The notes beneath the pieces are model-generated. The model was not told the DNA's origin, did not search any database, and worked only from the letters and a program-made list of their open reading frames with translations. This document shows positions 14,801-27,170 of a stretch of 64,000 nucleotides of DNA, piece by piece. The stretch comes from Balanoglossus misakiensis. Taxonomy: Eukaryota > Hemichordata. The DNA is taken from assembly GCA_040954595.2 (NCBI GenBank), contig CM082592.2:9982001-10046000 (forward strand), written 5' to 3'. Numbering within the stretch: the first letter of the stretch is position 1; each line of letters begins with the position of its first letter. A program made the position numbers and the translations under genes.

Positions 14801-17800
14801 TCCAATGAGTGCTCTACAGGGACTTACTGCCATGGCACACCAGCAGAGCAGACCGCCACCACCACAACCCATGCCACCCTCCTCCGTTGCAGGCCCAACG
14901 CACCAACTGCAGCAGATGGCACAGCAACAGCTGCAGCAGCAACAACAGCAGCAGCAATACCAACAACAACAGCAGCAACTACGAATGGCCCAACAACAAG
15001 GTGAATACTTGCTTTTCATTCCTAATAAAATCATGTTTTCGTCGTTTGCAAATATTCAGCATTTTCCATATCAACCCCTCTCAATCACATTTCTCACTTC
15101 ATGGATCGATAACCTGATGGATTTGAAATTGTGATCACTATGATGGAAGTAACCTCATGAAGACATGTCACCTCTCATAAATAATGCTGCAAAAGAAAAG
15201 TGATTTATAAATCAGCCAGTTATCTCATCAGTATTCAAGACACCTCACAGTGCTTGGTGTTCTATTTCTCAACCATGGTTCTGTAGCCTTTGGTATTCCT
15301 TTGCCATGTATGTTTGTGAATGCTGAATAATCACATGTTAATTGGAACTATTGTATGTATATAATGAGTACACTGATTGAATTACTGGGTAGAAGTTTTG
15401 TAGATTAGTTATCTGTTACTCATGAATTTAACAGGACCCGTCATTAGTGTTATTGATATGAAATAAATGAAGCACAGTCAGGAGCTTCAGAGTGTGCAAA
15501 ATACATGTGCTAGTAAATTTCTAATGAAGGAGCTTGAAAAAGAAATTCTTACTAGAATAGTACAGTACCAGTTACATTTACAAAATTCTTTGTAATGCTA
15601 TTTATGAACTGATTCACATATCACTTTACCAATTTCCTGGAATAAGATAAAGCTAACAAGACATCCATTGTTAAAGGGGAAATCCGCTGTAGCTGATTTC
15701 TACATAATTTGGTAGCTTTGATGTCTCTCTTTCAGAAAAAAACATATTCGCCATGTATAGGTCGCGCGATTTTTTACAAAATCTAGGGAAAGTTGGCAAT
15801 ATGGCGTTTACTGTAATTTGAATCATGGGAAAAAAAGCGCCAGGAGCAACTTCCGCCCACCATGGTGTGGGTGATACCATTCTCCGATTGGTGTCACTGG
15901 TCGACAGACTAGGCGTATTTTCATAGCTATTGTTTGTTCTTTGCATCAGTTGATAAACAATCATCAGCAAAGTCGAAAATTTGTCATCTATTGACAGTTT
16001 TCATGAGCTATAACCCATGAAAAATATGCAAATACGCTTAGCTTGTGACACAGTGACACCAATCGGTAAATGGTATCACCCACACCAAGGTGGGCGGAAG
16101 TTGGTCCTGGCGCTTTTTTTCCCATGATTCAAATTACAGTAAACGCCATATTGGAAATTCTGCCAACTTTCCCTAGATTTTGTAAAAAATCGCGCGACCT
16201 ATACATGGCGAATATGTTTTTTTCTGAAAGAGAGACATCAAAGCTACCAAATTATGTAGAAATCAGCTACAGCGGATTTCCCCTTTAATGTCTTCTGAAC
16301 CTTTAATATAGTGTGCACCAGTTCATGGTTTTCAGGATATCGAGTAAAACACTTTGAGATCACATGACCTCTCTGACATAACCATTGTGCATATCCTGCT
16401 GATGCAAGTCATTATGGATTCAGAATTGTTTCCAAGGCAACAGGCAGAATACTTGTCAAGTATGGGAGGTCACAGGAATACTCCACAATTTAAAACCTTA
16501 ATTGAAATTATGACTTGCATTAGTAGGTTGAAGTCGTATACAGCTGACTTCGTCATAAATGCTTGATTAGAATAGAAGAATATTTTGCTACCCTTGTGAC
16601 AAGATCAGAATCAAGGGAAATCAAATCTTTAAACTGAACTTTAACATTGTGAGGGTCTTGAGACGTTTCTTTTATGTGAATTGTGGCAATAATGACAATC
16701 GGACATTATTAATCTGATCTTGGATGTTCCCTAGTTTACAGTCACTCAACAACTCATCTCTTTTCCTTGTTTTTCTGTTCTCTTCTCTCTGTATTGCAGC
16801 ACAAATGCAGGCACAACAGAGACAGCAGCAGATGCAGCAGCACCCACTTCAGACTCAACCTCAAAGAGCAGCATTACTGCAGCAGATGCAACAACAACAG
16901 CAACAGCAGCAAGCAAATCTCCAACAGAAAGGTGTAAGTAACCACAGTGACTCACTGATTTCATGTATTGGATGTGGCATCCAGACAACTTACTGTAAGG
17001 ATAAGAAATGTGTTGAGACAATAAACTGTGTTTGAAGGATTTACTTCTTTTCTCCCAATGATTTTCTCAGCCTCGTATGAGTGCAATGCAGAACATGGCA
17101 GGAATGGCTCCACAACAACAACCAATTGGACCACCACAACAACATATGCCACAACCAATGCCACCACAGAGACCTATGCTAGGACAGCAGCCCCCACCTC
17201 AGGTATAAGTTCGCAACTAATCATTTACCATTTAAAATGATGTTCTCACTATGTGCAGGACTTGACTAGTTTGAAATTTGGTTTATTTTGAATCCTGGTT
17301 TGTAAAGAATTGCTTAATTAATATTCTGCACAGTCTTTCAAAACATACTATCAGGCCTTGTTGGGTATAACTAAAAACAAGTTATTCTGATCTGTTTTCA
17401 AATTTGTAAATCATATGTCTTCGTTCATTTAATCAAAATAAACTGGTATAAAAACTCAAGCTTTGTTAAGAAACTCCCATTTTTGACCTGCACATAATGA
17501 CAGCACTCATTTGACTTGTGTCATCATGCGTTTCTATTTTTAAAAGAAACATCGAGAACCTTGGTGATTTCACACAACTACAATTGATCACTTGGGGGTG
17601 ATTTACACATCTGTAGGGGATTACTTTCTTATTGGAGTGATTACACAGCTTTACTCATGTTCATTGTGCGGATGTGTCAATAACACTTATAAATCACAAA
17701 TTATTCTCTGGAGAAAAGAGTGGAAATTTGTTTACTGGGTTATGATATAAATGTGAAGATACTAGACTGATTTTTTGACATGAATATTGTAGTCTACTTC

Positions 17801-20800
17801 ATTGCAGTTCAAATTACAGAACTCTTATACGAGACAATATGGCCGACAAATCACATTAGACGGGTCTGATAAATTACTGTTGACACAACATGGCCCTCTG
17901 AGTAAGACAGTGTACTAACACTCCATAGAAAGAACCCCCTAGGTTTCTTTTCCTTCTCTCCCATCGATTGTCGATTTCTACTAACAACACTTGATTTGAA
18001 TTGCATGCTGACTGACACATGGTAGCAGGTAGCATGAACACTGCAGCAGAGATGTGCATCTGGGAATTGGAAATGTCACATTTATATACAGGGTGACCTC
18101 ACTAGATCACGGTCCTCATGTAGAATGTAGAAATTGGGTGCAGCTTTGGAAACCCTTTTCTATCTCTCTTTCCTTCCTTCCTTCCTTCATACGGAAAGCA
18201 TGCCAGTTGCACAACAACTGTTAAAAACACAAGAATAGAAAACCCATCAAATGGTGATCATCACATGGACACATAGGTTTTTTTTTTTCTGGCTGAGCAA
18301 CTAGTACCTGGTGATACACCCACCATATATGCACAAAAGCAAGGTCAAATGCATGCCAAGGTAGAGGGGATATAGGATTTGGGCCACTCAGGACTGTCTA
18401 GAAAATACCATGAAAATTATATTTCATATATGAATACTGGTACTGCACTTTGATGGAAAACTTGATTAGATCCTGTTAATATGAGAGAGCAATAAAAAAC
18501 CAACCGATAAAAAAATTATAAGAAAATAACCAAACAACGAGATCAAGTAGAGCAGCCTGTACTTCGTGTTGTGTACAGACAGTCCATGGGTTAAGGCCTG
18601 GCTTTAAAATAAACCACTAAACAACTTTAATGTGCTCTGATCTAACAACTTATAGATGCACCGATTACCAGTGGCATCTCCCAACTATGATCATGGATAC
18701 TATGATCCAGGGATGGTAGCAATGCAGGTCTGTCTTTGTCTAACATCTCATTTTAACCCTACTATCTATTTATTTTTATCCTCAAATTATTTCATTTAGT
18801 TGTCTCATAGTTTATTTCTGTTTGTATTTGATTCCATCCCGATTAATTTTCCTTGCTGCAGTATTATTTGTTCAGATTTAATACCTGGTTGTGTTTATTG
18901 TTTATTTTGTCTTCAATTGTGTTGTTTGCCTTAACAGTCAATTTTTGTTGTAGCTACCGAAGCTTGCTGATATAAAAGATAATCATATAATTTACTATAA
19001 ATTTATTTTATCATTTGCACCCTGTCCCCTTGGTAACCTATGACAAGACACAAATGACAAATTGAAACTAAAACTAGTCTATCAACTGAAGTTTTTCTGC
19101 CTGCAGCTAGTGTCAGATTTAAGTGCTATCTGACTGTTAAGTCAGTCTGAATCAGCCCTTTGCATTGAAGCACCCTCGGAGTAATTGCTGTAATGGGATC
19201 TCTGTCTTTCTCCAGCTTTTCAAGAACTCTCTGATGGGTGCAAGTGGCAATTTCAAATTACTGGTTATTCTTAGTACCATGTCCATGGTATATCTGTTAC
19301 AGTCATGACCCTTGGCGTCTCGATGACGTTAAATTTATCTGAACCGTCTACTGTCAATAGCGGCTCACTTCCATGTTGATGTTTTATTTTCTGTCATGTT
19401 ACTAATAAAAGCTTTGGAAAAATCCATTACAACTTATATCACTTGCACTTGTTGATGGTATGTATGATGTACTGGGTAGATTGTGTCATGAGTTCAGACC
19501 TAAACAGGAAATTGAATCATGAAGCTTCTTTTCAAGACACAGATGGAGATAACAGAAGCTGTGAACACACGTACCACCCTATTTCAAAGAACAAACAGTT
19601 TTTATAGCCCTTATGCAAGCTGGCTAAAAGTACTGTGCAGTCTTTTTAACCCAGTATACAATTGTGATCACATAAAATGTTAGTTGACTTGTTCTGTCAT
19701 TGAAATGTTTCATTTCCTCATCACATGCTTTCCTGTTTTTGAATATTTGTGATATCTATGTTCCTTTTAATATTTCCCTTGCAGATGTTGGTGGAATTGT
19801 TGCTTTGTGCAAGCAAATCATCATTCATTTCTCTGTACACATTGCCTAGAGAAACTCCAGAATGTCAGTCAGGCCACATTACTTCAACTCTGCTTTTCTT
19901 TCCTCACATACACAGGGCAATGTGACTGGACTGCATTTTTCATATGGCCACATATTAATTCCAATTTGTCTTCTACTTTTTTTCGTGCTTTGCAGCAGCC
20001 AGCCGTCAGCCAAGCTGTTGTGCCACCAGTGATGTCAGTGATGTCCCAACAGAGATCTCCCGCACCTGGATCTCTGCAGCACCAACATCAACAACAGCAA
20101 CCCCCTCCTCCACCACCTCACCCTCAAACAAACCAACAACAGCCCCCTCACAGGTGAGATGCAGTTTGTTGTTCAAGATGATATCAATCTTAAGTGTTAA
20201 CTCACCATTCAACCTGTGTACCCCTCTGAGGGTACGCTGATCAACCAATCACACCAAAGGAAGATCAGATTACTTAATGAGAACCATGACAAAGTTTGCA
20301 ATTCAAACCTTTGCCAGATGAGAAACCTGTTTTGCCAGGTTGTATTTCCTCATTTCATCCATCCAATTGTTTCAGTTCTCAACCTATGGCATCACCAGCA
20401 AGTTACATGCAGCCTTCTCCAAGCCAACCACATAACATGTAAGTATATTCAAATAGGTAATCAGCTTGTGTATGGTAAAGGTATATAATGTGCTAATATA
20501 ATGTACTACCACAACTAGGCTGTTATTATAAGATATGCAATAATAGTGTTTTAAGGATTAATTCTATAACTCAGTTCTGATTTTGAAAGTTCTATAATGC
20601 ATTCTTTATTTTCCTTTTCCTCACATTTGCCGTCTTTGTTTTGTTTTATTTTCTTTTGATATTTCAGTTCCCAGCCATTGGCATCACCAGCAAGTTACAT
20701 GCAGCCATCACCTAGCCAACCGCATCACATGTTAGTAACAACTAATAATCACTTACAAAAATTCTAAAAAGTTATGAACCGGGATCGTAGCTGTAATTTT

Positions 20801-23800
20801 TTGTTCTGTGTATCAGTTGCTCTTGCTGTTCTGCCTAAGTACGCTGCAATTGACTTGCTGTACTAAAGACTAATGCTTCTTATATCAATTGACACCTAAA
20901 CCAGAGACACATGCATGCATTACTTTACTCTGATATCAGGTCTCCGTATGCATGATTTCTTACCTATCGATATATGATTGGAAAATGATCTTATTATACT
21001 TCAAAACTAGAGAGTGACTATGGTCACTGTATTTTGCTATTCTTGACCCATAATATCTATTCCACGGGCATCATGTGTTTATATTTTCAGTTCACAAGCA
21101 ATGGCATCACCTGCTGGTTACATTCCACAGTCTTCTCCCAGCCAGCAGCCACACCATATGTTAGTAAACAAACACATTTTAACAATTCACACATTATTTT
21201 ACTTCAACCCTTGATTTGGTCTGATGTTAATTTTTCACTACGCTTAAGGTAAATGGCCACGCCTACTTAATATATACCCATTTATGGTAGACCAATCACA
21301 GGCAACTTTGCTAGACAACGACTAAGTCAGTCCCATATTTATCACGCGAGAACATAACTGCCAAACAGTGGTCTCATAAAGTTGTTTCTGATTGGTCAAT
21401 ATGAATGACATAACCAACGTATCAGATATGGCTTTGTGGGACACTGCACATCACACTCATATTCTGACAAATTCTGTCCAGTGAGTTTAATCACATTTTC
21501 TGTTTGCTTCTCTCCACAGTTCTCAGTCACTACAATCCCCAGCAAGCTATCTTCAACCCTCCCCATCACCCCAACCACCCTCCCATGGCAGTAGCAGTGG
21601 AACAGGTCCTGGGGGTACCACCACAAGTGCTGTTCCATCACCCGCCCCAGGATCCTCTGCTCCCAGTTCAGTCAGAACACCTGCTGCTGTACAGTCACCT
21701 GGGAGTGCTCTCAATACACCTGGTGAGTAAACCAATGGTGTGCAAGCATTGCAAACCATGCCTTGCGAGGAGTACTTATCCCTTAACCAATCCTACCGGG
21801 TAAATTCCTTCCTTTCTGAATGAAAAATATAATTCTCAACGCATGTACTGAAGTTTGATGTATTTTGATACAAATATCAATTTGTGGGAACATCTGAAAG
21901 ACAGCACAACCAATACATGACATCAGTCGATTCTAGGACAGTTAACCCCTGGACACTTACCCTAACCTTATCCCTAACCCTGGCACTAACTGATGGGTTG
22001 GAACTGTCCAGTGGGCAAACTATCTTTATTACCCATTATATCTTTGAGTTTTTGTCAGTGCTGTTGATTTTAATGCTGCACACGTAATAATGTTATGCTG
22101 TCACATTCCATGCAGGTCTGTCAAGCTTAATATTTTCATGTAAGTTTGTTGCTATGCTTACGTCGCCAGGATTATTTTCTAGTCTTTAATATTTTATTAA
22201 ATTAAACCTAATATTTAACTTTCAATTGTGTTGCTTGAATTGCCCAGCGTGTGGGACTGATAACTGTCTTTTTATTTTGTGTTTAAATATTACTTCGTTG
22301 CGTTAAAATGTTGCATGTTTTCTAGTGTCATCACCAGTGCCTTCCTCCATTGGGTTGTTGCCAAGCAACCATCACATTCCCACTCCAGTATAACTTTCTT
22401 TCTGCTAATTCACTGTATGCTGTTACTTTCTGTCACTTTTAATTTAATAGGCTTTGACTAGACAGTGTCTAGTGACCCAGGGACTGAGATTTACTCATGC
22501 ATAATTTCAGTCATGTATCAAAACAGAAACATTTTGCAAGCATTTCTCATTTCACACGGTGTTTGGTATCTAATTCCTTTTCCAATCACATTTTGGCATC
22601 AGATAAATGTCATGCTGTATCTGATACCTTCAATCCATTTTTGCATGTCTGTCTCGATATACATTATTTAAGATTAAGTAATTCTGATGAAATTTCTTTC
22701 TAAGGGACTCCTGGGGTATATGTTGATGTTTTACATTGCATGTTTTCTTAACAAGTAAAATAGGAACAGAAAAAAAAAACTTACCTTCTAATCTCATCAC
22801 TTAGTCTTGCTGATTCTTAAACTTGACCTGCACATCCACATGATTACTCTTGTCATACTTGTTTGGGTGGTCTGAGGAAAAAAGAGATGTATTAAAACTT
22901 AGCATTTAACTTCCTCTATTGTCTGTTATCACTTTTCCACTGAATGAATAATTAAATTGGGTTTATTATTTTGCTTTATAAGGTGAGTGGCAGCTGAGAG
23001 CAGTCTGCAATTCATTATGATGGAATCATTTTCTCGTGCTATTTGATATGCTGAGCTGCCAGATTGAATATTGACTGATACCTTGTTGTTGTGTTCATAC
23101 ACAGGGAATCCTAGTTCTGTTGGTGCAGCTCCAAGTCCAAGCCAAGTTACAGGTAGAAATCCTGCTGATGATCAGGCCTACATCGAGAAATGGAAACAGT
23201 TGTCAAAGTACATTGAACCACTGACAAGAATGATCAACAAAGTCAAGAAAGATGAAGGTTAGCATTGAAGTCTCCTGAACATTGGGCAATTTATACCACG
23301 GGTGGTATATTGGGGCGAAGATAAATATGGTGAAAACACATGAGTTGTGATATGTCATATTGGACTGATATCTTCAGGATAAATGTAACGTGTTTTAATC
23401 CATTTTTGATGTTCTGATTTGATTCCAAAGATCGAAAGAATGAACTGAATAAAATGAAGAATCTGCTTGATATTTTACAAGACCCAAACAGAAGAATGCC
23501 AATACATACATTATTGAAATGTGAACAAGTTCTGGAGAAGTTAGAGTTACAGATCAGACCAGTAAGTAATCTGAGCTGAAACTGAGTTTTACTTTTCTAT
23601 GTTCATGTACAGGGTATTGAGTGGCTAATATTTGTTTCTACTTTTTTCAGTCAACAACTTCGACAACCGCTACGACTACAACCACTACACTTGTCACAGA
23701 AAAACAACCCAAACAACAACAACAGCAGCATATTTGTCAACCTCTGCTTGATGCCATTCTTCAACACATCAACTCGCCCATGTTGAACCACACGTTACAG

Positions 23801-24706
23801 AGAACATTTGGACCAGCCATGCAAGCCATACATGGAACTCCTATCAGGTCAGTCATTACAATGTTCAATGTTCTCGGATGACCTATGACATCATTCTGAA
23901 GATTTCTTCTAAGCCAAATTCGAAGAGTTTTAATCAAGTAAAATGTCATTTCAAACTTTGCAGCACCACAAGCGACATCTACTGACATTCTCTTGTGTTT
24001 TATCTCTCTTTCCAGTTACACTCCACCTGCTAAAAGATTGAAAGTGGAAAAAGAAGAATCCAGCATCCCTCACTTAGTGCAGGGAGAAGTGGCTAGACTC
24101 AACTATAAATTTAAAGTCAATCTCGACCCAGCCCACCACACAGGCAGCAAAGCAATTCACTTGATCTGTAAACTTGGTGAGTATTAAGTTTGATATTGAG
24201 GACGTATCATTATGATGCATTACATGTCAATTTCTATTTTACCCGATTTTTGTCGTTATTTTACAGATGACAAATATTTACCAAGTGTGCCACCAATCAG
24301 CATTACCCTGCCAGAGAATTACCCACAATCCAGTCCACAGTGTGAACCTAACTCTCCTGAATATGGTAAGTCCAAAACACTAAGCTATTACAGTCATTCT
24401 GACATGTACCAACTTTTCACCTGGAAATGCTTTGCTCAAAATTGTTCATAGTGATGTACAGTACGATTGCATATAGCTTGGTAAACATTCTCAACACTTA
24501 TATCGGGGATCATAGGTTTTACAAGTTTGGACTTCTGATCTGTTTATGATTAAACTTATGTGTTGATAATTACAGGTGCTACACCTTTCCTGCAATCAGT
24601 ACAGAGGACGTTGACTTCACAGTTACTGAGAATGCCCGACAGATACTCGTTGTCTCAAGTGTTGGACGCCTGGGAGATGAGTGTCAGACAAGCCTGTGCT
24701 TCATAA
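11868..24706 (+). CDS. MED15: MED15, Mediator complex subunit 15 (5' partial, 16 exons seen)
   Basis: MED15 (ARC105) is a nuclear Mediator tail subunit that links sequence-specific activators to RNA polymerase II. Exons: 11868-11933, 14794-15000, 16800-16933, 17071-17202, 18656-18727, 19996-20153, 20376-20438, 20668-20730, 21091-21159, 21520-21722, 23105-23257, 23431-23561, 23651-23847, 24016-24176, 24267-24365, 24576-24706. All junctions are GT-AG and phases agree, giving about 678 codons in the window. Diagnostic stretches are QDPMSALQGL (vertebrates have SDPMNALQSL just after KIX), the mixed CAA/CAG glutamine tracts, LSKYIEPLTRMINK, DRKNELNKMKNLLDIL, QGEVARLNYKFKVNLDP and a C-terminus ending MSVRQACAS. 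The first exon seen (KKEAEGKARQQ plus polyalanine) enters in mid-codon, so the KIX exons lie upstream and were not found. The family identity is secure; exact use of the repeat exons is inferred. Confidence 0.93.
14794..17202 (+). other. MED15: MED15 glutamine-rich exons 2-4
   Basis: Three exons (14794-15000, 16800-16933, 17071-17202) encode the low-complexity activator-contact region. The first has two Q runs broken by single Y or L residues, the second a run of eight Q, the third alternating Q, P and M. Codons mix CAA and CAG rather than one pure triplet, so these are protein-level repeats and not an expanding CAG microsatellite. The glutamine tracts are typical of MED15 throughout animals. 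Confidence 0.85.
15671..16288. mobile_element. 618-bp foldback element with TTAA ends, in a MED15 intron
   Basis: Positions 15671-15930 and about 16007-16288 are near-identical inverted copies separated by a short loop of about 75 bp. The outer ends read TTAAAGGGGAAATCCGC and its complement, and TTAA stands at both borders. Arms differ by scattered substitutions and one 8-nt indel near the sequence AGTTGGCA. It lies in the intron between the MED15 exons 14794-15000 and 16800-16933. It encodes no transposase; the open frames inside it are simply the two arms read in opposite directions. It is best described as a foldback/MITE-type element using TTAA targets, family unknown. Confidence 0.75.
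20376..21722 (+). repeat. MED15: Tandem array of four duplicated MED15 exons
   Basis: Exons 20376-20438, 20668-20730, 21091-21159 and the start of 21520-21722 encode versions of the same peptide, SQPMASPASYMQPSPSQPH, with substitutions (PLASPASYMQ, AMASPAGYIPQ, SLQSPASYLQ). Each is entered and left in phase 2 (the fourth is entered in phase 2), so any number can be included or skipped without breaking frame. The similarity extends to the splice donors (CAT|GT.AGT). Units one and two are 63 nt and the third 69 nt. The introns between them are 229, 360 and 360 bp. This is seen directly in the sequence; whether exons are alternatively included is unknown. Confidence 0.88.
23105..24706 (+). other. 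MED15: MED15 conserved C-terminal domain exons
   Basis: Six exons encode the most conserved part of metazoan MED15 after the glutamine region, including helices around YIEKWKQLSKYIEPL, a Thr/Gln linker (23651-23715), CQPLLDAILQHINSP, a basic PPAKRLKVEKEE stretch that could serve as a nuclear localisation signal, and the final CKLDDKYLPSVPPISITLP to stop segment. In vertebrates this region anchors MED15 in the Mediator tail. The stop codon TAA is at 24704-24706. Confidence 0.9.
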
Positions 24707-25640
24707 TGAAATCTCGTCACTGCTTTCCAAGGGCTGAAGAAACTTAACCATGGCCATATGGCTGTGTATTGTCAAACTGCCAGCTATACAGACTCTTGTC
24801 CTTCCAGAACTACCATGATAGTCAAATGTGCTACAGTACAATGCTGGCCAAGTAATAAGGCCATGCCAGAAATGCAGGAACTTGGGACGATTGTTTTCCC
24901 CTCACTAGTTATGTTCACAAGCAGGATGTGAAACAACTGAACTGTGCCAAATTACACAGGACTTTGATGCAATGAAAACGGTTTGAACTACTCAGAAGAA
25001 TTGTTTCAGAAAGGAACGCTGTCTGCTTTTCCCATTCAAGACAAAAATGAATTACCATTTGACAAAATAATCAGAATAAGTTCAAGATGTTGGTTTTCGA
25101 ATGAAGACATTTCTGTAGGTGTTTTGTAAAATCATCACTTGCATCAATGCACTAGCCTGTGTGTGCAGCTTTCTTCCACATGAATCCAACAGAAATTTTT
25201 GTGTGTAAATCTGTTTTGTTGTACACTTGAAATTATTAATTTATTTCTGTGCAAAAAAATGATGTTATGAAGAGTTTGACAGCAAGCAAGAGGTTCCAGA
25301 TAGTTTATCATATGAGTATTGTATTCTGACATTCAGCTAATCCTCTGAAGCTGTAAAACAATTGTATTCTCTCAATTTCTACTTTCATGTTTTGTCAATT
25401 TTTTGTTTGTACCAGAAATATTTCACTTTTCTTGGTTGTCAGCCAACAGGACCCTAACATAAGAAATTAAATTTATAAGAAAGTGGCCAATTTCAGCCAG
25501 TTTTGTGTTTTTCTTTGGTTTTTGTACGAAAGCAAACTGTGGAAACAGAAATTTGTAAATAGAGATGCGGATATTTTTGAAGGAAGTGTATTTGTAAAGA
25601 CTGGAATACAGAAATAAAATATTCATGTCATATTTGAAAA
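24707..25640 (+). other. MED15: MED15 3' UTR
   Basis: After the stop codon there is a non-coding stretch of about 930 bp ending shortly after an AATAAA signal at 25613-25618. The next bases become unstructured AT-rich DNA. The end point is inferred from the signal, not from transcript data. Confidence 0.6.
25613..25618 (+). promoter_or_regulatory. Polyadenylation signal AATAAA for MED15
   Basis: Canonical hexamer on the + strand, about 910 bp downstream of the MED15 stop codon and the last AATAAA before the intergenic stretch. Cleavage is expected 10-30 bp later. Confidence 0.6.
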
Positions 25641-27140
25641 CTTACGGGTTTGGTTGTTTCTTCTTTCACCGTGATGCCAGCAACTTTTGGTTCGCCATGG
25701 TTAGTCTTGAAAAGCGTGACAGAATTGCAATCACGTTCTGGTCTCTGTCTTGTCTTATTCTTCTGACTGTTTTCAGGAAGTAAAGAGAAAAAAGCTGAAA
25801 TTGCTTGTGTTGTTTTAAATCAGATATAGAAAACCAGGTGACAATTCATCTATTTTTGTGTGGAAATGGCGTTGGGTAGGTTATGTGTTGATGGATGTCT
25901 GTCTTTTTCAATATGATATCTCAAGAGGGGTCTAATAAAGGGATATTTCCTAACATTGAAAAATTACACAAGTATATTCATATGTGCATATAACATGTAT
26001 AAAGCCAACTACATGTATATTACATGTACATGTACATGAAACTGTTGAGGGCGCTGTTTAACAAGTGTTTCTATCCCCAGCCCCTTCTACAGAGCACATG
26101 ATATTTTTGAACTCTTTAAAAAATCTTGTTCTAATAACATGGTTCATATATTTTTGTTCTACAATACAACCTGTGTAAACCGGGCACCAAAGGGACTGAA
26201 AGGGTTCACGAAAAAGGTTAATTGCTTACATTTGGGCCATCACTTTTCGTCGAAACGCTGCTGCATGCACGCCACTTCCGCCATGTTCGCTTTCCTGGTT
26301 AGCAGACAACGTCTACTGCGCAGGACAGTTTAAAAACCACAATAAAAACGCTTTTCTAGTCCTTTCATAAACATATGTGCTTTATTTCGATAATAAAAAA
26401 CAGTTTATTAAAGTACACAAATTGTTGAAGCTTTTTGTGAAAGTCGCCAGATCTTATTTTACGGCAACCGCGCCTCGTTTTCAATCCAAGATGTCAGCGC
26501 CCTTCGGGCCCGGGAACTTGGGAAGTTAGGGGAAAAAAAAAAAAACACGGAACGGGCTAGCTGCGATGATTGTGGCGCTATCGGGTGCCGCTAGGTTAAC
26601 ACACCAGTCAACCAAGCAGCATCCGCTACCACAGGCATCGGAATCGCACTGCCCGGTAGCCTGTGGCAGAGAATCTGCATGGATGGATGGATGGATACTG
26701 AAATGCATACACACACCGACTGCACTAAATTTATCACGTGATCATACGGCTGGGGCGGACCATTTAATATTGGGGGGAGGGGTATAAGACCAGCATATTT
26801 TTGCCCATCCTTTACGCCGATGATTTTTCATATCCATAAAATGTGGCAATTGTTTACACACAATTTTTTAAAACTGCCCATTTGTATAGAACTTGAGTGT
26901 TATATTAAACCCAAGCCGTCTCTTCAGACCAGTTCCATCCCTTTCGGACCAGTATAGTACACGCATGCATCTTTCACAAAAAATTATTCCATACTCGTTG
27001 CTAGAGGGCGCTCTCCAACAAAAAAACGCAGTGTATGGAAATGCAAGAATCTTGGATATTATATATTTTTCCTCATTTCTGTGTGTATGTTGGTTCAAGA
27101 AACAGAATAAAAGCGTCTGCAATGGTAAAATAAAAATCTG
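25641..27140. other. Intergenic region between two convergent genes, with a CpG-rich patch
   Basis: No gene recognised. The stretch contains short ACATGT/TACATG palindromic runs near 26010-26040 and a CpG-rich patch at about 26220-26680 that looks like a promoter (see the separate entry). A short GGAT repeat lies at about 26680-26695. Confidence 0.5.
26273..26287 (-). promoter_or_regulatory. Composite ETS/YY1-like promoter motif
   Basis: On the minus strand the sequence reads AACATGGCGGAAGTG, which joins a YY1-type core (ATGGCGG) to an ETS/GABP core (CGGAAGTG). Such composites are typical of animal housekeeping promoters. On the minus strand a GTAAGC splice-donor-like site follows about 45 bp downstream (exon end at 26230). 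No coding gene could be attached to it, so its role is unknown. Confidence 0.35.
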
Positions 27141-27164
27141 AGACAGCCATGTTGATATTTTATC

Positions 27165-27170
27165 TTTATT
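27165..27170 (-). promoter_or_regulatory. Polyadenylation signal for the TP53I13-like gene
   Basis: TTTATT on the + strand is AATAAA on the minus strand, about 850 bp beyond the stop codon of the TP53I13-like gene. It would give a 3' UTR covering about 27150-28018. Other polyadenylation sites are possible. Confidence 0.4.

Noticed and set aside
15671-16288. Two ORFs (99 and 72 codons) ending in the same peptide, resembling a duplicated gene
   Set aside because: They are the two arms of the foldback element read on opposite strands; identity comes from the inverted repeat, not from protein-level selection.
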